Shown here: piece by piece, positions 25,254-33,087 of the stretch | Position numbering within the stretch: position 1 is the first letter of the stretch | Layout: every line of letters starts with the position of its first letter | Source: an uncultured Chitinophagaceae bacterium | GTDB taxonomy: Bacteria; Bacteroidota; Bacteroidia; Chitinophagales; Chitinophagaceae | NCBI GenBank assembly: GCA_903884185.1 | Contig: CAISDV010000090.1 | Coordinates: 1-64,000, forward strand | Length of the DNA stretch: 64,000 nucleotides | Reading direction: 5' to 3' | Position numbers and translations under genes: made by a program | The notes under the pieces: model-generated | Database searches by the model: none | Told to the model about the DNA's origin: nothing | The model's input: only the letters and a program-made list of their open reading frames with translations

Positions 25254-26426
25254 TTACCCAATTGCCTTGCTAAGGTCTGCTATGAGATCATCTGCATCTT
25301 CGATACCAACACTCAAACGGATCAAAGAATCAGTGAGACCGATTTTTAATCTCTCTTCACGCGGAATAGAAGCATGTGTCATGGAAGCGGGATGGTTGAT
25401 CAAAGATTCAACGCCACCAAGGCTTTCAGCCAAAGCAAATAAATGTGTTGAAGAGAGAACACGCCTGGCGTTCTCCGGACTATCATCTTTCAAAGTGAAA
25501 CTCATCATACCGCCAAAATCACGCATTTGTTTTTTAGCAACGGCATATCCCGGATGGTCTTCAAAACCACACCAATAAACCTTTTCAACCTTTGGATGAT
25601 TGCGCAAAAAATGAGCGATCTTTTTTCCATTCTCACAATGCCTTTGCATCCGTACATGCAGTGTCTTAATACCGCGCAATACAAGAAAACAATCCATTGG
25701 GCCAGGAACGGCGCCGCAGGATTTTTGAATGAAATATAATTGATCTCTCAGCGCCTGGTCGTTCATCATCAAGCAACCTTGTATCACATCACTATGCCCG
25801 CCGAGGTATTTGGTGGCGGAATGCATAACGATATCTGCACCAAGGTCCAACGGGTTTTGCAAATAAGGCGAAGCAAAAGTATTATCCACACAAACCAATA
25901 TGTTGTTGGCTTTAGCAATGGCTGAAACAGCAGCAATATCAACAATGTTCATCAATGGGTTGGTAGGCGTTTCTGCCCAGATCAATTTTGTATTTGCATT
26001 CACCAACGGCTTAATATTATTTACGTCCTGCATGCTCACATAATGAAACTTTATGCCATACTTCTCAAATATTTTTGTGAAGAGGCGGTAAGTGCCTCCA
26101 TACATATCATCGGCTGCTATCACTTCATCGCCGGGTGATAATAATTTTATCACTGCATCGGTTGCGGCAACACCACTGCTGAATGCCAGCCCGAATTTTG
26201 CATTCTCGATCACGGCATAAGCCTCTTCCAATGCCTTGCGGGTAGGGTTCTGGCTACGTGCATATTCAAATCCCTTGTTTTTACCGGGTGCTTCCTGCAC
26301 ATAGGTGGAAGTTTGATAGATCGGAACCATGATCGCACCGGTAGATGGATCGGGTTCTGTGCCCGCATGAATATATTTGGTGCCCATTTTCATGTTGCCT
26401 GTTGAAGCATTCTTGTTATCGCTCAT
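25254..26426 (-). CDS. Cystathionine gamma-synthase / PLP-dependent Cys/Met metabolism enzyme
   Basis: 390 residues of the Cys/Met metabolism PLP enzyme family. The cofactor lysine is in HSATKYLGGHSDV. Substrate and phosphate residues are in the YARSQNPTRKALE segment, and YGGTYRLF is near the active site. It makes or breaks cystathionine, or acts as an O-acylhomoserine sulfhydrylase; the subfunction cannot be settled by eye, with cystathionine gamma-synthase most likely. It should be cytoplasmic and heads the minus-strand operon with TIGR02757. It relates to the methionine synthase genes at 51161-54931. Confidence 0.88.
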   Translation of the reverse strand: MSDNKNASTGNMKMGTKYIHAGTEPDPSTGAIMVPIYQTSTYVQEAPGKNKGFEYARSQNPTRKALEEAYAVIENAKFGLAFSSGVAATDAVIKLLSPGDEVIAADDMYGGTYRLFTKIFEKYGIKFHYVSMQDVNNIKPLVNANTKLIWAETPTNPLMNIVDIAAVSAIAKANNILVCVDNTFASPYLQNPLDLGADIVMHSATKYLGGHSDVIQGCLMMNDQALRDQLYFIQKSCGAVPGPMDCFLVLRGIKTLHVRMQRHCENGKKIAHFLRNHPKVEKVYWCGFEDHPGYAVAKKQMRDFGGMMSFTLKDDSPENARRVLSSTHLFALAESLGGVESLINHPASMTHASIPREERLKIGLTDSLIRLSVGIEDADDLIADLSKAIG

Positions 26427-26466
26427 ATGGAAAGATTGAATTGTTTTGGAACTGCGAAATTAGCCT

Positions 26467-26548
26467 TAAACCCCGAGGATTTACCAAACCCCGGGGATTT
26501 GTAAATCCCAAACCCCGAGGGTTTAAAAACCAAACCCTCGGGGTTTGA
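26467..26548. repeat. Dispersed repeat array, AAACCCCGAGGGTTT family
   Basis: At least four copies of AAACCCCGAGG or its complement in a short space, including AAACCCCGAGGGTTTAAA and, inverted, AAACCCTCGGGGTTT. They can form hairpins. They sit between the asnB stop and the cystathionine gamma-synthase start, and a related perfect palindrome lies at 61944-61976. Confidence 0.75.
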
Positions 26549-26551
26549 AGT

Positions 26552-28411
26552 TTAAAACAGTTCAGCAGCACATAAATAACGCCAGTCTGAATTTTCAGCC
26601 GAATGGGCAGGTTGCGGAATAACAGGACTGTTGATTGCTATTGGGTTAAGGATACCCTGGGTAACCAGTTTCTTTTTTCCTTCCATGATCATTTCCTGTA
26701 TCCTCTTGTTTTGCATCCATTGTTCTTGCGGAGGCTCATAGCCAATTTTATTTTTTCTCCAGACAATCGAACCAGGCAAATCGCTTTGCATTGACTTTCG
26801 TAATATCCATTTGGTAAAACCCTCTTTTATTTTAAAAGATGATGGAAGAGAAAAAATAAATTCAACCAGTTCATGTTGTAAAAAAGGCAGCCGCACCTCT
26901 CTTGAATGTGCCATAGAATTCCGGTCGGCATACCGCAGTAATTCTTCCAGTCCTAGATCAACCGTGTTATAGTATAAGATGTCTTCCAATTGTTGAATGA
27001 CGGGTTTTTGGAGTATATCTGTATTTTGAAAATTGTGTAAGAATTCTTTATTGATATCGGGTGATTTGTTTTGCTGGTTGATGGCCCGCATTTGTAATTG
27101 CTTTGCTGCCCAGGCAGGGAAAAATGCCGCTGCATAATTTCTCAAACCCCAACGATCCAAAAAATCATTTTGCTGCAACAGCTTTTTTTCTTTTTGGAAG
27201 GAAGAAAAATGAGTTCTCAACAAGCTTTGCAAATACCAATGTGTATATTTTTTATAGCCTCCTAATATCTCGTCTGCCCCTTGTCCGTCTAATAATACTG
27301 TCACACCTTTTTCTTTTGCCAGCTTGTACACCATAAACTGTGTAAGCACACTACTGCTTTGCAAAGGCTCTTCCTGGTGATGCATGAGTTGTTTCCAGTT
27401 ATTGATCCAGTCATCAGCAGTTGGCGTAACAGTATATTGCTGAATATGCAGATGATCCGCCACTTCTTTACTAAAAGAGGCTTCATCATTTTTATATCCC
27501 GGAAAGATGGCGGTAAAACAATTGAGAGGTGAATGATCAGTTAATTTTTGAATGACTGCTGCAATGGAAGAGCTATCTAACCCGCCACTAAGGCTTGCTC
27601 CCAGCGGCACATCACTTCTCAATCGTCTTTTTACAGATTCAAATAATAATTCTCTGAACTTCTCAATGGCGCTGGATTCAGTCAATTTATCACTACCTGC
27701 ATGCCGATTCATTGTGTACCATCTTTCTTTTTTTATTTTTCCCTGTGATGGTTGTATGAGTAAGCGATATCCCGGTGGCAGGGATAAAATATTACTGTAA
27801 AATGTTTCAGCTTTATTGATTGGATTTTGGAGGTAACCCGGACTAAGATAATTCAGCAGCATGCTACCATTCATTTGCTTCTCCAAGCTCGCTGCCCAAA
27901 GCGCTTTCATCTCGCTGGCAAAGATCAGTTGAGAAAAATTTCCAATTACTTTTTTGCCTGTATGATAATAGAGTGGCTTCTCGCCAAACCGATCCCTTGC
28001 TATTAAAAGCTCTTTTTCTTTCGCATTATACAAAGCAAAAGCGAACATGCCGTCAAAATGATGCAGGCAATCTTTTCCCCAGCAATCATACGCTGCGGGA
28101 ATTATTTCAATATCGGATGAAGTGGTAAAAGAGTACCCTTTCTTTCGGAGTAGTTCTTTGAGTTCAATATAATTATAGATCTCGCCGTTAAAAATGAGCG
28201 TATAATCTAAATAGTGAAAGGGCTGGGAAGCGGCTTCGCTGGTATCAATGATAGCTAAACGGCGATGTCCAAATAGAAGCGTGCCTTCTTCATTTTTCCA
28301 GTATCCTTCACCATCGGGGCCACGGTGCTGCAGTGAATCTGTCATCCGCTGTAACTTTTCCTGCGTTACCAGAGATGGATCGGGAGATAAGATGCCTGCA
28401 ATTCCACACAT
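26552..28411 (-). CDS. asnB: Asparagine synthase (glutamine-hydrolysing)
   Basis: 619 residues from the ATG at 28411, which places the N-terminal nucleophile Cys right after Met (MCGIAGIL). A longer frame reaches 28483 but would bury this essential cysteine. The glutaminase domain includes RGPDGEGYW and FNGEIYNY. The synthetase domain has the PP-loop SLSGGLDSSSIA and DGQGADEILGGY. It makes asparagine from aspartate, ATP and glutamine in the cytoplasm. Family members are sometimes used in surface polysaccharide amidation, but no cell-envelope genes lie next to it. Confidence 0.93.
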   Translation of the reverse strand: MCGIAGILSPDPSLVTQEKLQRMTDSLQHRGPDGEGYWKNEEGTLLFGHRRLAIIDTSEAASQPFHYLDYTLIFNGEIYNYIELKELLRKKGYSFTTSSDIEIIPAAYDCWGKDCLHHFDGMFAFALYNAKEKELLIARDRFGEKPLYYHTGKKVIGNFSQLIFASEMKALWAASLEKQMNGSMLLNYLSPGYLQNPINKAETFYSNILSLPPGYRLLIQPSQGKIKKERWYTMNRHAGSDKLTESSAIEKFRELLFESVKRRLRSDVPLGASLSGGLDSSSIAAVIQKLTDHSPLNCFTAIFPGYKNDEASFSKEVADHLHIQQYTVTPTADDWINNWKQLMHHQEEPLQSSSVLTQFMVYKLAKEKGVTVLLDGQGADEILGGYKKYTHWYLQSLLRTHFSSFQKEKKLLQQNDFLDRWGLRNYAAAFFPAWAAKQLQMRAINQQNKSPDINKEFLHNFQNTDILQKPVIQQLEDILYYNTVDLGLEELLRYADRNSMAHSREVRLPFLQHELVEFIFSLPSSFKIKEGFTKWILRKSMQSDLPGSIVWRKNKIGYEPPQEQWMQNKRIQEMIMEGKKKLVTQGILNPIAINSPVIPQPAHSAENSDWRYLCAAELF

Positions 28412-28518
28412 ATATAAATGTAGAGAAAAATGAATTAAATGCTGGTTTAACCACAATGGCCACAAAGAAGGCACCAGGCACACAAAGAATTTCTTGTAAT
28501 AAAAAAAATATTACTCAG

Positions 28519-28556
28519 CGAACCTCTCCGTCTCCCCGTCTCTGCGGTGAAAAAGG
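28519..28556. repeat. Dispersed repeat, ACCGCAGAGACG family (single copy)
   Basis: ACCTCTCCGTCTCCCCGT followed by CTCTGCGGTGAAAAAGG. It is preceded by a CACAAAGAAGGCACC stretch near 28460 that resembles the CGCAAAG-type repeats. Between the acpH-like and asnB genes. Confidence 0.7.
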
Positions 28557-28598
28557 CCTATAATTTAAAGGCTAATGCTACAAAGCAAAGCGAAGGCC

Positions 28599-29195
28599 CT
28601 ACGTATTACGAAGTTGTGGTAGCTTGCTGATAGCAAAAGCTTTCAACTCAGGAAAAAAGGCTGAGTAATACTTTTTTAACTCTGTGTAGTTTTTTTCAAA
28701 AAGTAAAAAGACTGGTCTGGGGTCAGAAATGTAAACCGCTCTGCGGGTAAGCCCTCCAAAACTTTTTTCTATTCCTTTAGTGAATTGATAATTGTACAGC
28801 CAATTTTGCGAACGCATGTATGGGAACATTTGCCCGAAACGTTCGGGGAACACATTTGCGTGCCTCCCTAATTGATCATAAGTATTTTGAGTAAATAAAA
28901 GCAATGCCTCATCATTGGCAAATTCATTAGTATCAGTCGCCAGGAAATGGTCATAAACAACATCCATGAACGCCCCAGCATATTTATCTGCGGCAGGCCT
29001 TAATAATTGCTTTGCGGTTTTTGTAACTGCATGATCATCCGTAAACTCATCAATGGCCCGGTGCAGCGCTATTCCTTTTTGTATGCCTTCCGGATAATCA
29101 AACTTCTTCTTCCCTTTTACAAAATCACTGATCATATTGCCCACCAGTATTTCTTCATCGCCAAAAGAAAGATATGCGTGGGCCAGGTAATTCAT
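28599..29195 (-). CDS. Acyl carrier protein phosphodiesterase (AcpH-like, DUF479)
   Basis: 198 residues matching the ACP phosphodiesterase family. Residues resembling the metal-dependent HD-type site are MNYLAHAYLSFG, VGNMISDFVKGK, HRAIDEFTDDHA and VYDHFLA. The enzyme would release 4'-phosphopantetheine from ACP in the cytoplasm. It lies 5 bases after the alpha/beta hydrolase gene in what looks like an operon with sdpR and sdpI. The in vivo role of this family outside E. coli is uncertain. Confidence 0.85.
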   Translation of the reverse strand: MNYLAHAYLSFGDEEILVGNMISDFVKGKKKFDYPEGIQKGIALHRAIDEFTDDHAVTKTAKQLLRPAADKYAGAFMDVVYDHFLATDTNEFANDEALLLFTQNTYDQLGRHANVFPERFGQMFPYMRSQNWLYNYQFTKGIEKSFGGLTRRAVYISDPRPVFLLFEKNYTELKKYYSAFFPELKAFAISKLPQLRNT

Positions 29196-29200
29196 CCGGT

Positions 29201-30151
29201 TTAATTATTTATAAAAGATACAATGTCTTTTACAAATTGCGTATTCAGGGGCAACGTGGCATCATGATATGTTTTCTGATCTTTGTCAAAGCAACCTGAT
29301 TCTGCATTTTTGAGCGTATGTGTCATCGATGGAATAGTATCCAGCTTGCTTTTAGGATTGGCAGCGTATAAATTTTTTGCATCCCTGACCAACACCTGTA
29401 TATCACAGGTTCCTTGTAAGATCAGGATCGGGCAGTTTACTTTTTTGATCTCTTCTGTTGGATCATGTTTCAGCCAGGAGATCATATAAGGCTGAACGCT
29501 TGGGCGAAAAAGAGCATACATATATTGAGGGACAGAATCTATCAGCTTACCTTTTTTCAAACTGCTCAAATCAGCAGTTACTTCATTAATGATAGCAGCA
29601 GGCTGGTGCTGGTTGGTCAATTGTTCTGTGATGACCACATCAATATTTCTTCCTGCACCACTTACAGAAACGTATCCTTTTACCGGTCTTTTTTGTGAAG
29701 CGATCATTCCTATCAATGATCCTTCGCTGTGGCCAATAAAATAAATATTCTTATAACCCAGGCTGTCTCTCATGTGATCATATACTTTAAGTGCATCATT
29801 CACATAATCATCGAAGGATAAGTTGGCTTCACTAAAACCTTTTACTGCACTTTTGGCGATGCCTCTTTTATCATAGCGAAATGTGGCAATATTTTCTGAA
29901 GCCAGGCTTTCAGCAAGCATCTTATACGAGCCTGCAGAAACACCCAAAGGATTATTCCCATTTCTGTCTGTTGGCCCTGAGCCGGCAATGATGATGGCCA
30001 GTTTTTTTTCTTTGGGATTAGAAGAGGGCGACAAAAGTGTTCCTTCAACAGTTCCACCCGGGATACTGATAGTAATAACCTTTTCAGACGGTTGTGCTTC
30101 AGCTTTAATAAAAACGAAAGCAAGCAGCGCGAGAGTAATATATTTTTTCAT
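29201..30151 (-). CDS. Secreted alpha/beta hydrolase
   Basis: 316 residues from the ATG at 30151, where a signal peptide starts (MKKYITLALLAFVFIKAEAQ). A longer frame to 30235 is not likely. The catalytic Ser is in GHSEGSLIG; the Asp is likely in the region ILQGTCDIQV and the His in SMTHTL near the C-terminus. It should be a periplasmic esterase or similar hydrolase. It starts one base after the stop of the SdpI-like gene, so it belongs to the sdpR-sdpI operon. The substrate is unknown. Confidence 0.85.
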   Translation of the reverse strand: MKKYITLALLAFVFIKAEAQPSEKVITISIPGGTVEGTLLSPSSNPKEKKLAIIIAGSGPTDRNGNNPLGVSAGSYKMLAESLASENIATFRYDKRGIAKSAVKGFSEANLSFDDYVNDALKVYDHMRDSLGYKNIYFIGHSEGSLIGMIASQKRPVKGYVSVSGAGRNIDVVITEQLTNQHQPAAIINEVTADLSSLKKGKLIDSVPQYMYALFRPSVQPYMISWLKHDPTEEIKKVNCPILILQGTCDIQVLVRDAKNLYAANPKSKLDTIPSMTHTLKNAESGCFDKDQKTYHDATLPLNTQFVKDIVSFINN

Positions 30152-30152
30152 T

Positions 30153-30809
30153 TTATTGTTTGTGTTTTTTATAATAGGTATAAGAATAGATACAAGGCAC
30201 CAAGGCGCTGATGATTGTGAGTGATATGAAAACAATAAACCCTGCTTTGTCGGGCAAAAGCAATGTAGCGATGATAATTAGAATACCAGCAGTGAAAAAC
30301 ATTTTACCACCGAGCCTGTGTGTTTCCCTCCAGGTATCCTCATCTTCCAATGTCCAGGGTGTACGGATGCCTACAAAATAATTGGGTTTAATGCTGTGCA
30401 TCATATTACCCAGGTAAACAAACATTAAACCTATCATCGGGAACATGAACTTTGCTATATCAAAACCATTATGAGCCGTAGTATAAATAATGGCGGTATT
30501 TATGGCCCCGAGAAAAATCATTAAGACCATGGCCATTTTGCTAAAAGTATCCTGTGAATATTTGGCTTTTTTCTTGGGATCGAAATTGGGGACATATTTC
30601 AATAACACATATAGCAATAATGATACGCCTGAGAGAAGGAATGCTATAAATAAGAATTCGCTCTTGTCGCCATACCTGTCTGGTTGCCCGTGTAAATTAA
30701 AATGCAGGGCTACGGTGTTGGGTAGTGACGGGTATACCCATGCCAGGTAAAAAAGTGGGATGAACCAGATAACGGCTGCTACGAGGTCTTTTCCTGTAAA
30801 TTTTTTCAT
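30153..30809 (-). CDS. SdpI/DUF1648-family membrane protein
   Basis: 218 residues from the ATG at 30809, which overlaps the upstream regulator's stop by four bases (ATGA). The N-terminus has the DUF1648 pattern (YPSLPNTVALHFNLHGQPDRYGDKS), followed by about six membrane helices and the SdpI motif (GIRTPWTLEDEDTWRETHRL). In Bacillus, SdpI is the immunity protein and signal receptor paired with SdpR. The same pair is present here, but no SdpC-like toxin is nearby, so the role may be general envelope stress. Confidence 0.88.
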   Translation of the reverse strand: MKKFTGKDLVAAVIWFIPLFYLAWVYPSLPNTVALHFNLHGQPDRYGDKSEFLFIAFLLSGVSLLLYVLLKYVPNFDPKKKAKYSQDTFSKMAMVLMIFLGAINTAIIYTTAHNGFDIAKFMFPMIGLMFVYLGNMMHSIKPNYFVGIRTPWTLEDEDTWRETHRLGGKMFFTAGILIIIATLLLPDKAGFIVFISLTIISALVPCIYSYTYYKKHKQ

Positions 30810-31075
30810 TTCGTTTTCTTTTTGGGTGAGAATTGAAGTATCCATTTGAACATTTCGTCCATGACAGTAGTGTTGATGGAGTAATATATGAACTGCCCTT
30901 CTTTAACTGCTACCACCAGTCCGGCCTGCTTCAAAAGGTCGAGGTGATGAGAGATACTGGGCTTCGACATATCAAACTGGTCGGCAATATCACCCGCGGT
31001 CATATCTTTTTCTTTCAGCATTTCCAGTATGGATCGCCGCGTTGGGTCGTTCAGGGCTTTAAAAAGGATGTTCAC
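30806..31075 (-). CDS. ArsR-family winged-helix regulator (SdpR-like)
   Basis: 89 residues from a GTG start. It is an ArsR-type DNA-binding protein with helices ALNDPTRRSILEMLKEKDMT, then ADQFDMSKPSISHHLDLLKQ and the wing VKEGQFIYYSIN. No metal-binding cysteines are present, as in SdpR-type autorepressors. A perfect palindrome at 31094-31115 lies 18 bases upstream of the start and is the likely operator, fitting autorepression of the operon. It is translationally coupled to the SdpI-like gene. Confidence 0.9.
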   Translation of the reverse strand: MNILFKALNDPTRRSILEMLKEKDMTAGDIADQFDMSKPSISHHLDLLKQAGLVVAVKEGQFIYYSINTTVMDEMFKWILQFSPKKKTK

Positions 31076-31093
31076 CGATTATGAGTATTTATA

Positions 31094-31115
31094 TATTTAG
31101 ACAAATGTCTAAATA
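31094..31115 (-). promoter_or_regulatory. Palindromic operator upstream of sdpR-sdpI-like operon
   Basis: A perfect 10-bp-arm palindrome, TATTTAGACA-AA-TGTCTAAATA on the plus strand. It lies immediately upstream of the ArsR-type regulator start at 31075, where promoter and operator would overlap. Probable binding site for the regulator itself. Confidence 0.65.
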
Positions 31116-31188
31116 CTTGATGATATTTCCAAATATTTCTTTGAAAATGATGCCATTCATCCCTGCAAAGGGAACCATTAATCATCCT
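31116..31188. other. Intergenic stretch, nothing identified
   Basis: Part of the 366-base space between the divergent sdpR-like and PepSY-like genes. AT-rich, with no frame of note. The rest of the space holds the operator, a hairpin with T tract, and a promoter-like site. Confidence 0.4.
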
Positions 31189-31222
31189 AATCACAGTTTT
31201 GGGGGCATTGTGATTTTTTTAA
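31189..31222 (+). terminator. Terminator-like hairpin without an upstream gene
   Basis: AATCACA (31189-31195) pairs with TGTGATT (31209-31215), followed by a run of Ts. No plus-strand gene lies upstream, since the nearest gene is divergent. It could end a short unannotated transcript or be chance. Confidence 0.4.
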
Positions 31223-31365
31223 GAAATTCTCTCTAATGCTTTACTGTAAAGGGTTTGAGGCTGATATTAACCTGCATTAACATTGGCATTAACTCCGTTC
31301 ATCACATCGCTGCTATTTCCCTTTTAACTTATCACACTGTGCCCGGTCTTTATATGCGTTGATTC

Positions 31366-31373
31366 TATTTTTG
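31366..31373 (+). promoter_or_regulatory. Candidate -7 promoter box of the PepSY-like gene
   Basis: TATTTTTG matches the TAnnTTTG -7 element and lies 69 bases before the ATG at 31442. The -33 region (TTTA near 31348) is weak. Confidence 0.35.
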
Positions 31374-31441
31374 ACATGCAATCACGAAAAAGACGGATCA
31401 CAAAAATTAATAAAATTAAAAAACCTTAAAATTTAAAAAAC

Positions 31442-31876
31442 ATGAAAAAATTAATTCTTACGGCTTTAGTAGCCATCGCAATCGGAGCCAGCAGTTTTGC
31501 CGCTTCAACAGTTAATGAAAAAGCAACCAGCCATTTTGCAAAAACATTTGCGGCTGCGAAAAATGTAGCCTGGAAATCAGACCTTAACTATTCAAAAGTG
31601 GCTTTTGTAGAGAATGGCGAACAAATGGAAGCATTCTATAGCGCAGATGGAAGCCTGATCGCTACCAGCAAATCTTATGCTTTTGACAAACTTCCGGCAA
31701 CTGCTTTAAAAATTATTACAAAAGAGTACCAGTATCCTTCTTATTCATTAAAGGATTGTATTGAAGTAACAAATGAGTATGGCGAAAAGAGCTATTATGT
31801 TTCTATGAAAAATAAAAGCGGCGACCTGGTATTGCAGGTATCCTTGTCAGGCGACATAGATGAGTTTTTGGGATAA
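31442..31876 (+). CDS. Secreted PepSY-like (DUF2874) protein
   Basis: 144 residues with a signal peptide (MKKLILTALVAIAIGASSFA). The mature part resembles the PepSY-like domain of secreted Bacteroidota proteins: a helix KATSHFAKTFAAAKNVAWK, a strand FVENGEQMEAFYSADG, and a repeat-like C-terminal half ending in DEFLG. It should be periplasmic or outer-membrane associated. The role is unknown; such proteins may inhibit proteases or bind ligands. A terminator follows. It is transcribed alone. Confidence 0.8.
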   Translation: MKKLILTALVAIAIGASSFAASTVNEKATSHFAKTFAAAKNVAWKSDLNYSKVAFVENGEQMEAFYSADGSLIATSKSYAFDKLPATALKIITKEYQYPSYSLKDCIEVTNEYGEKSYYVSMKNKSGDLVLQVSLSGDIDEFLG

Positions 31877-31898
31877 GGGAATTTGGTTATTACAGTCA

Positions 31899-31935
31899 AA
31901 AAGGCCTTCCGTTATACAGCGGGGGCTTTTTTATT
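31899..31935 (+). terminator. Rho-independent terminator
   Basis: AAAAAGGCCTTCCG and GCGGGGGCTTTTTT can pair, using some G-T pairs, around an ATACA-type loop, and end in a T run. It follows the PepSY-like gene by about 20 bases. Confidence 0.6.
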
Positions 31936-32010
31936 TGGCTGAAGGTGTATAAACCTATCCCACAAAAGACCTTTAAAAAAACTATTTTTGCCGCTAACAA
32001 AACTATCATC

Positions 32011-32985
32011 ATGAAGAGAGGCCCCATTTCAGAATTTATAGAACATCATTACCGCCATTTTAATTCGGCTGCATTGGTAGATGCTGCAAAAGGTTACGAA
32101 ACCCATCTGACCGAAGGGGGAAAAATGATGGTCACGCTTGCCGGCGCCATGAGTACGGCAGAACTGGGTATCTCATTTGCTGAAATGATCCGCCAGGGGA
32201 AAGTAGATATTATCAGTTGCACCGGCGCCAACCTGGAAGAAGATATCATGAACCTGGTGGCGCATAGCCATTATAAAAGAATTCCCAATTACCGCGAACT
32301 TAGTCCTAAGGAAGAATGGGACCTTCTCGAAAATCATTACAACCGTGTTACCGATACTTGCATTCCCGAAGAAGAAGCTTTTAGGAGATTGCAACAGCAT
32401 ATTCATAAAATATGGAAAGGTGCAGAAGCTGCGGGTGAAAGGTATTTTCCGCATGAGTATATGTACAAGATGTTATTGAGCGGTGTATTGGAACAGTATT
32501 ATGAAATAGATCCAAAGAACAGTTGGATGCTTGCTGCGGCTCAAAAAAATATTCCGATCGTAGTGCCGGGTTGGGAAGACAGTACCATGGGTAACATCTT
32601 CGCCAGTTATTGCATCAAGGGTGAGTTGAAAGCTTCTACCATGAAAAGTGGTATTGAATATATGGTGGAGTTGAGCGATTGGTATAGAAAAAACAGTTCG
32701 GGAAAAGGCGTTGGATTTTTTCAGATAGGTGGTGGTATTGCCGGTGATTTCCCGATCTGTGTGGTGCCAATGATGTACCAGGACCTGGAATGGCATGATG
32801 TTCCGTTCTGGAGTTATTTCTGCCAGATCAGCGACAGCACTACCTCTTATGGGTCGTACAGCGGGGCGGTACCGAATGAAAAGATCACCTGGGGTAAGCT
32901 TGACATACACACGCCAAAGTTTATTGTAGAGAGCGATGCTACGATTGTGGCGCCATTGATATTTGCATGGGTGTTGGGTTGGTAA
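32011..32985 (+). CDS. Deoxyhypusine synthase family protein
   Basis: 324 residues from the ATG at 32011; a longer frame from 31945 lacks sense. The fold binds NAD and uses an active-site lysine. K296 in TWGKLD aligns with the catalytic lysine motif (SWGK) of eukaryotic deoxyhypusine synthase. TGANLEED, GGGIAGDFP and SDSTTSYGSYSGA match NAD-binding regions. In eukaryotes the enzyme modifies eIF5A, which bacteria lack. Bacterial homologues have been linked to polyamine synthesis, for example homospermidine-type products. The reaction here is unproven. A strong bidirectional terminator follows. Confidence 0.9.
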   Translation: MKRGPISEFIEHHYRHFNSAALVDAAKGYETHLTEGGKMMVTLAGAMSTAELGISFAEMIRQGKVDIISCTGANLEEDIMNLVAHSHYKRIPNYRELSPKEEWDLLENHYNRVTDTCIPEEEAFRRLQQHIHKIWKGAEAAGERYFPHEYMYKMLLSGVLEQYYEIDPKNSWMLAAAQKNIPIVVPGWEDSTMGNIFASYCIKGELKASTMKSGIEYMVELSDWYRKNSSGKGVGFFQIGGGIAGDFPICVVPMMYQDLEWHDVPFWSYFCQISDSTTSYGSYSGAVPNEKITWGKLDIHTPKFIVESDATIVAPLIFAWVLGW

Positions 32986-33024
32986 ACCCCCTCCTAAATC
33001 CTCCCTGCAACGGAGGACTTAATA
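32984..33024. repeat. Dispersed repeat fragment, AACCCCCTCCTAAATCCTCC family
   Basis: AAACCCCCTCCTAAATCC followed by a small hairpin, CCTCC-N7-GGAGG, and ACTTAATAAG. This resembles the CCCTCC/GGAGG-type elements near Bacteroidota genes. It overlaps the stop codon of the deoxyhypusine synthase-like gene. Confidence 0.55.
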
Positions 33025-33030
33025 AGTAAT

Positions 33031-33068
33031 AAAAAAGCTTCGATCATTATCTGACCGAAGCTTTTTTA
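33031..33068. terminator. Bidirectional terminator
   Basis: A 12-bp perfect stem, AAAAAAGCTTCG (33031-33042) with CGAAGCTTTTTT (33056-33067), with A and T runs on either side. It serves the deoxyhypusine synthase-like gene and the convergent M28 peptidase gene. Confidence 0.85.
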
Positions 33069-33087
33069 TTTTATAACGAGTTGTTTA

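Noticed and set aside
28412-28483. 72-base N-terminal extension of asnB
   Set aside because: It would displace the essential N-terminal cysteine that must follow the initiator methionine.
29201-31075. Complete sdp toxin-immunity system
   Set aside because: No SdpC-like toxin or SdpA/B maturation genes are present; only the regulator and SdpI-like membrane protein are.
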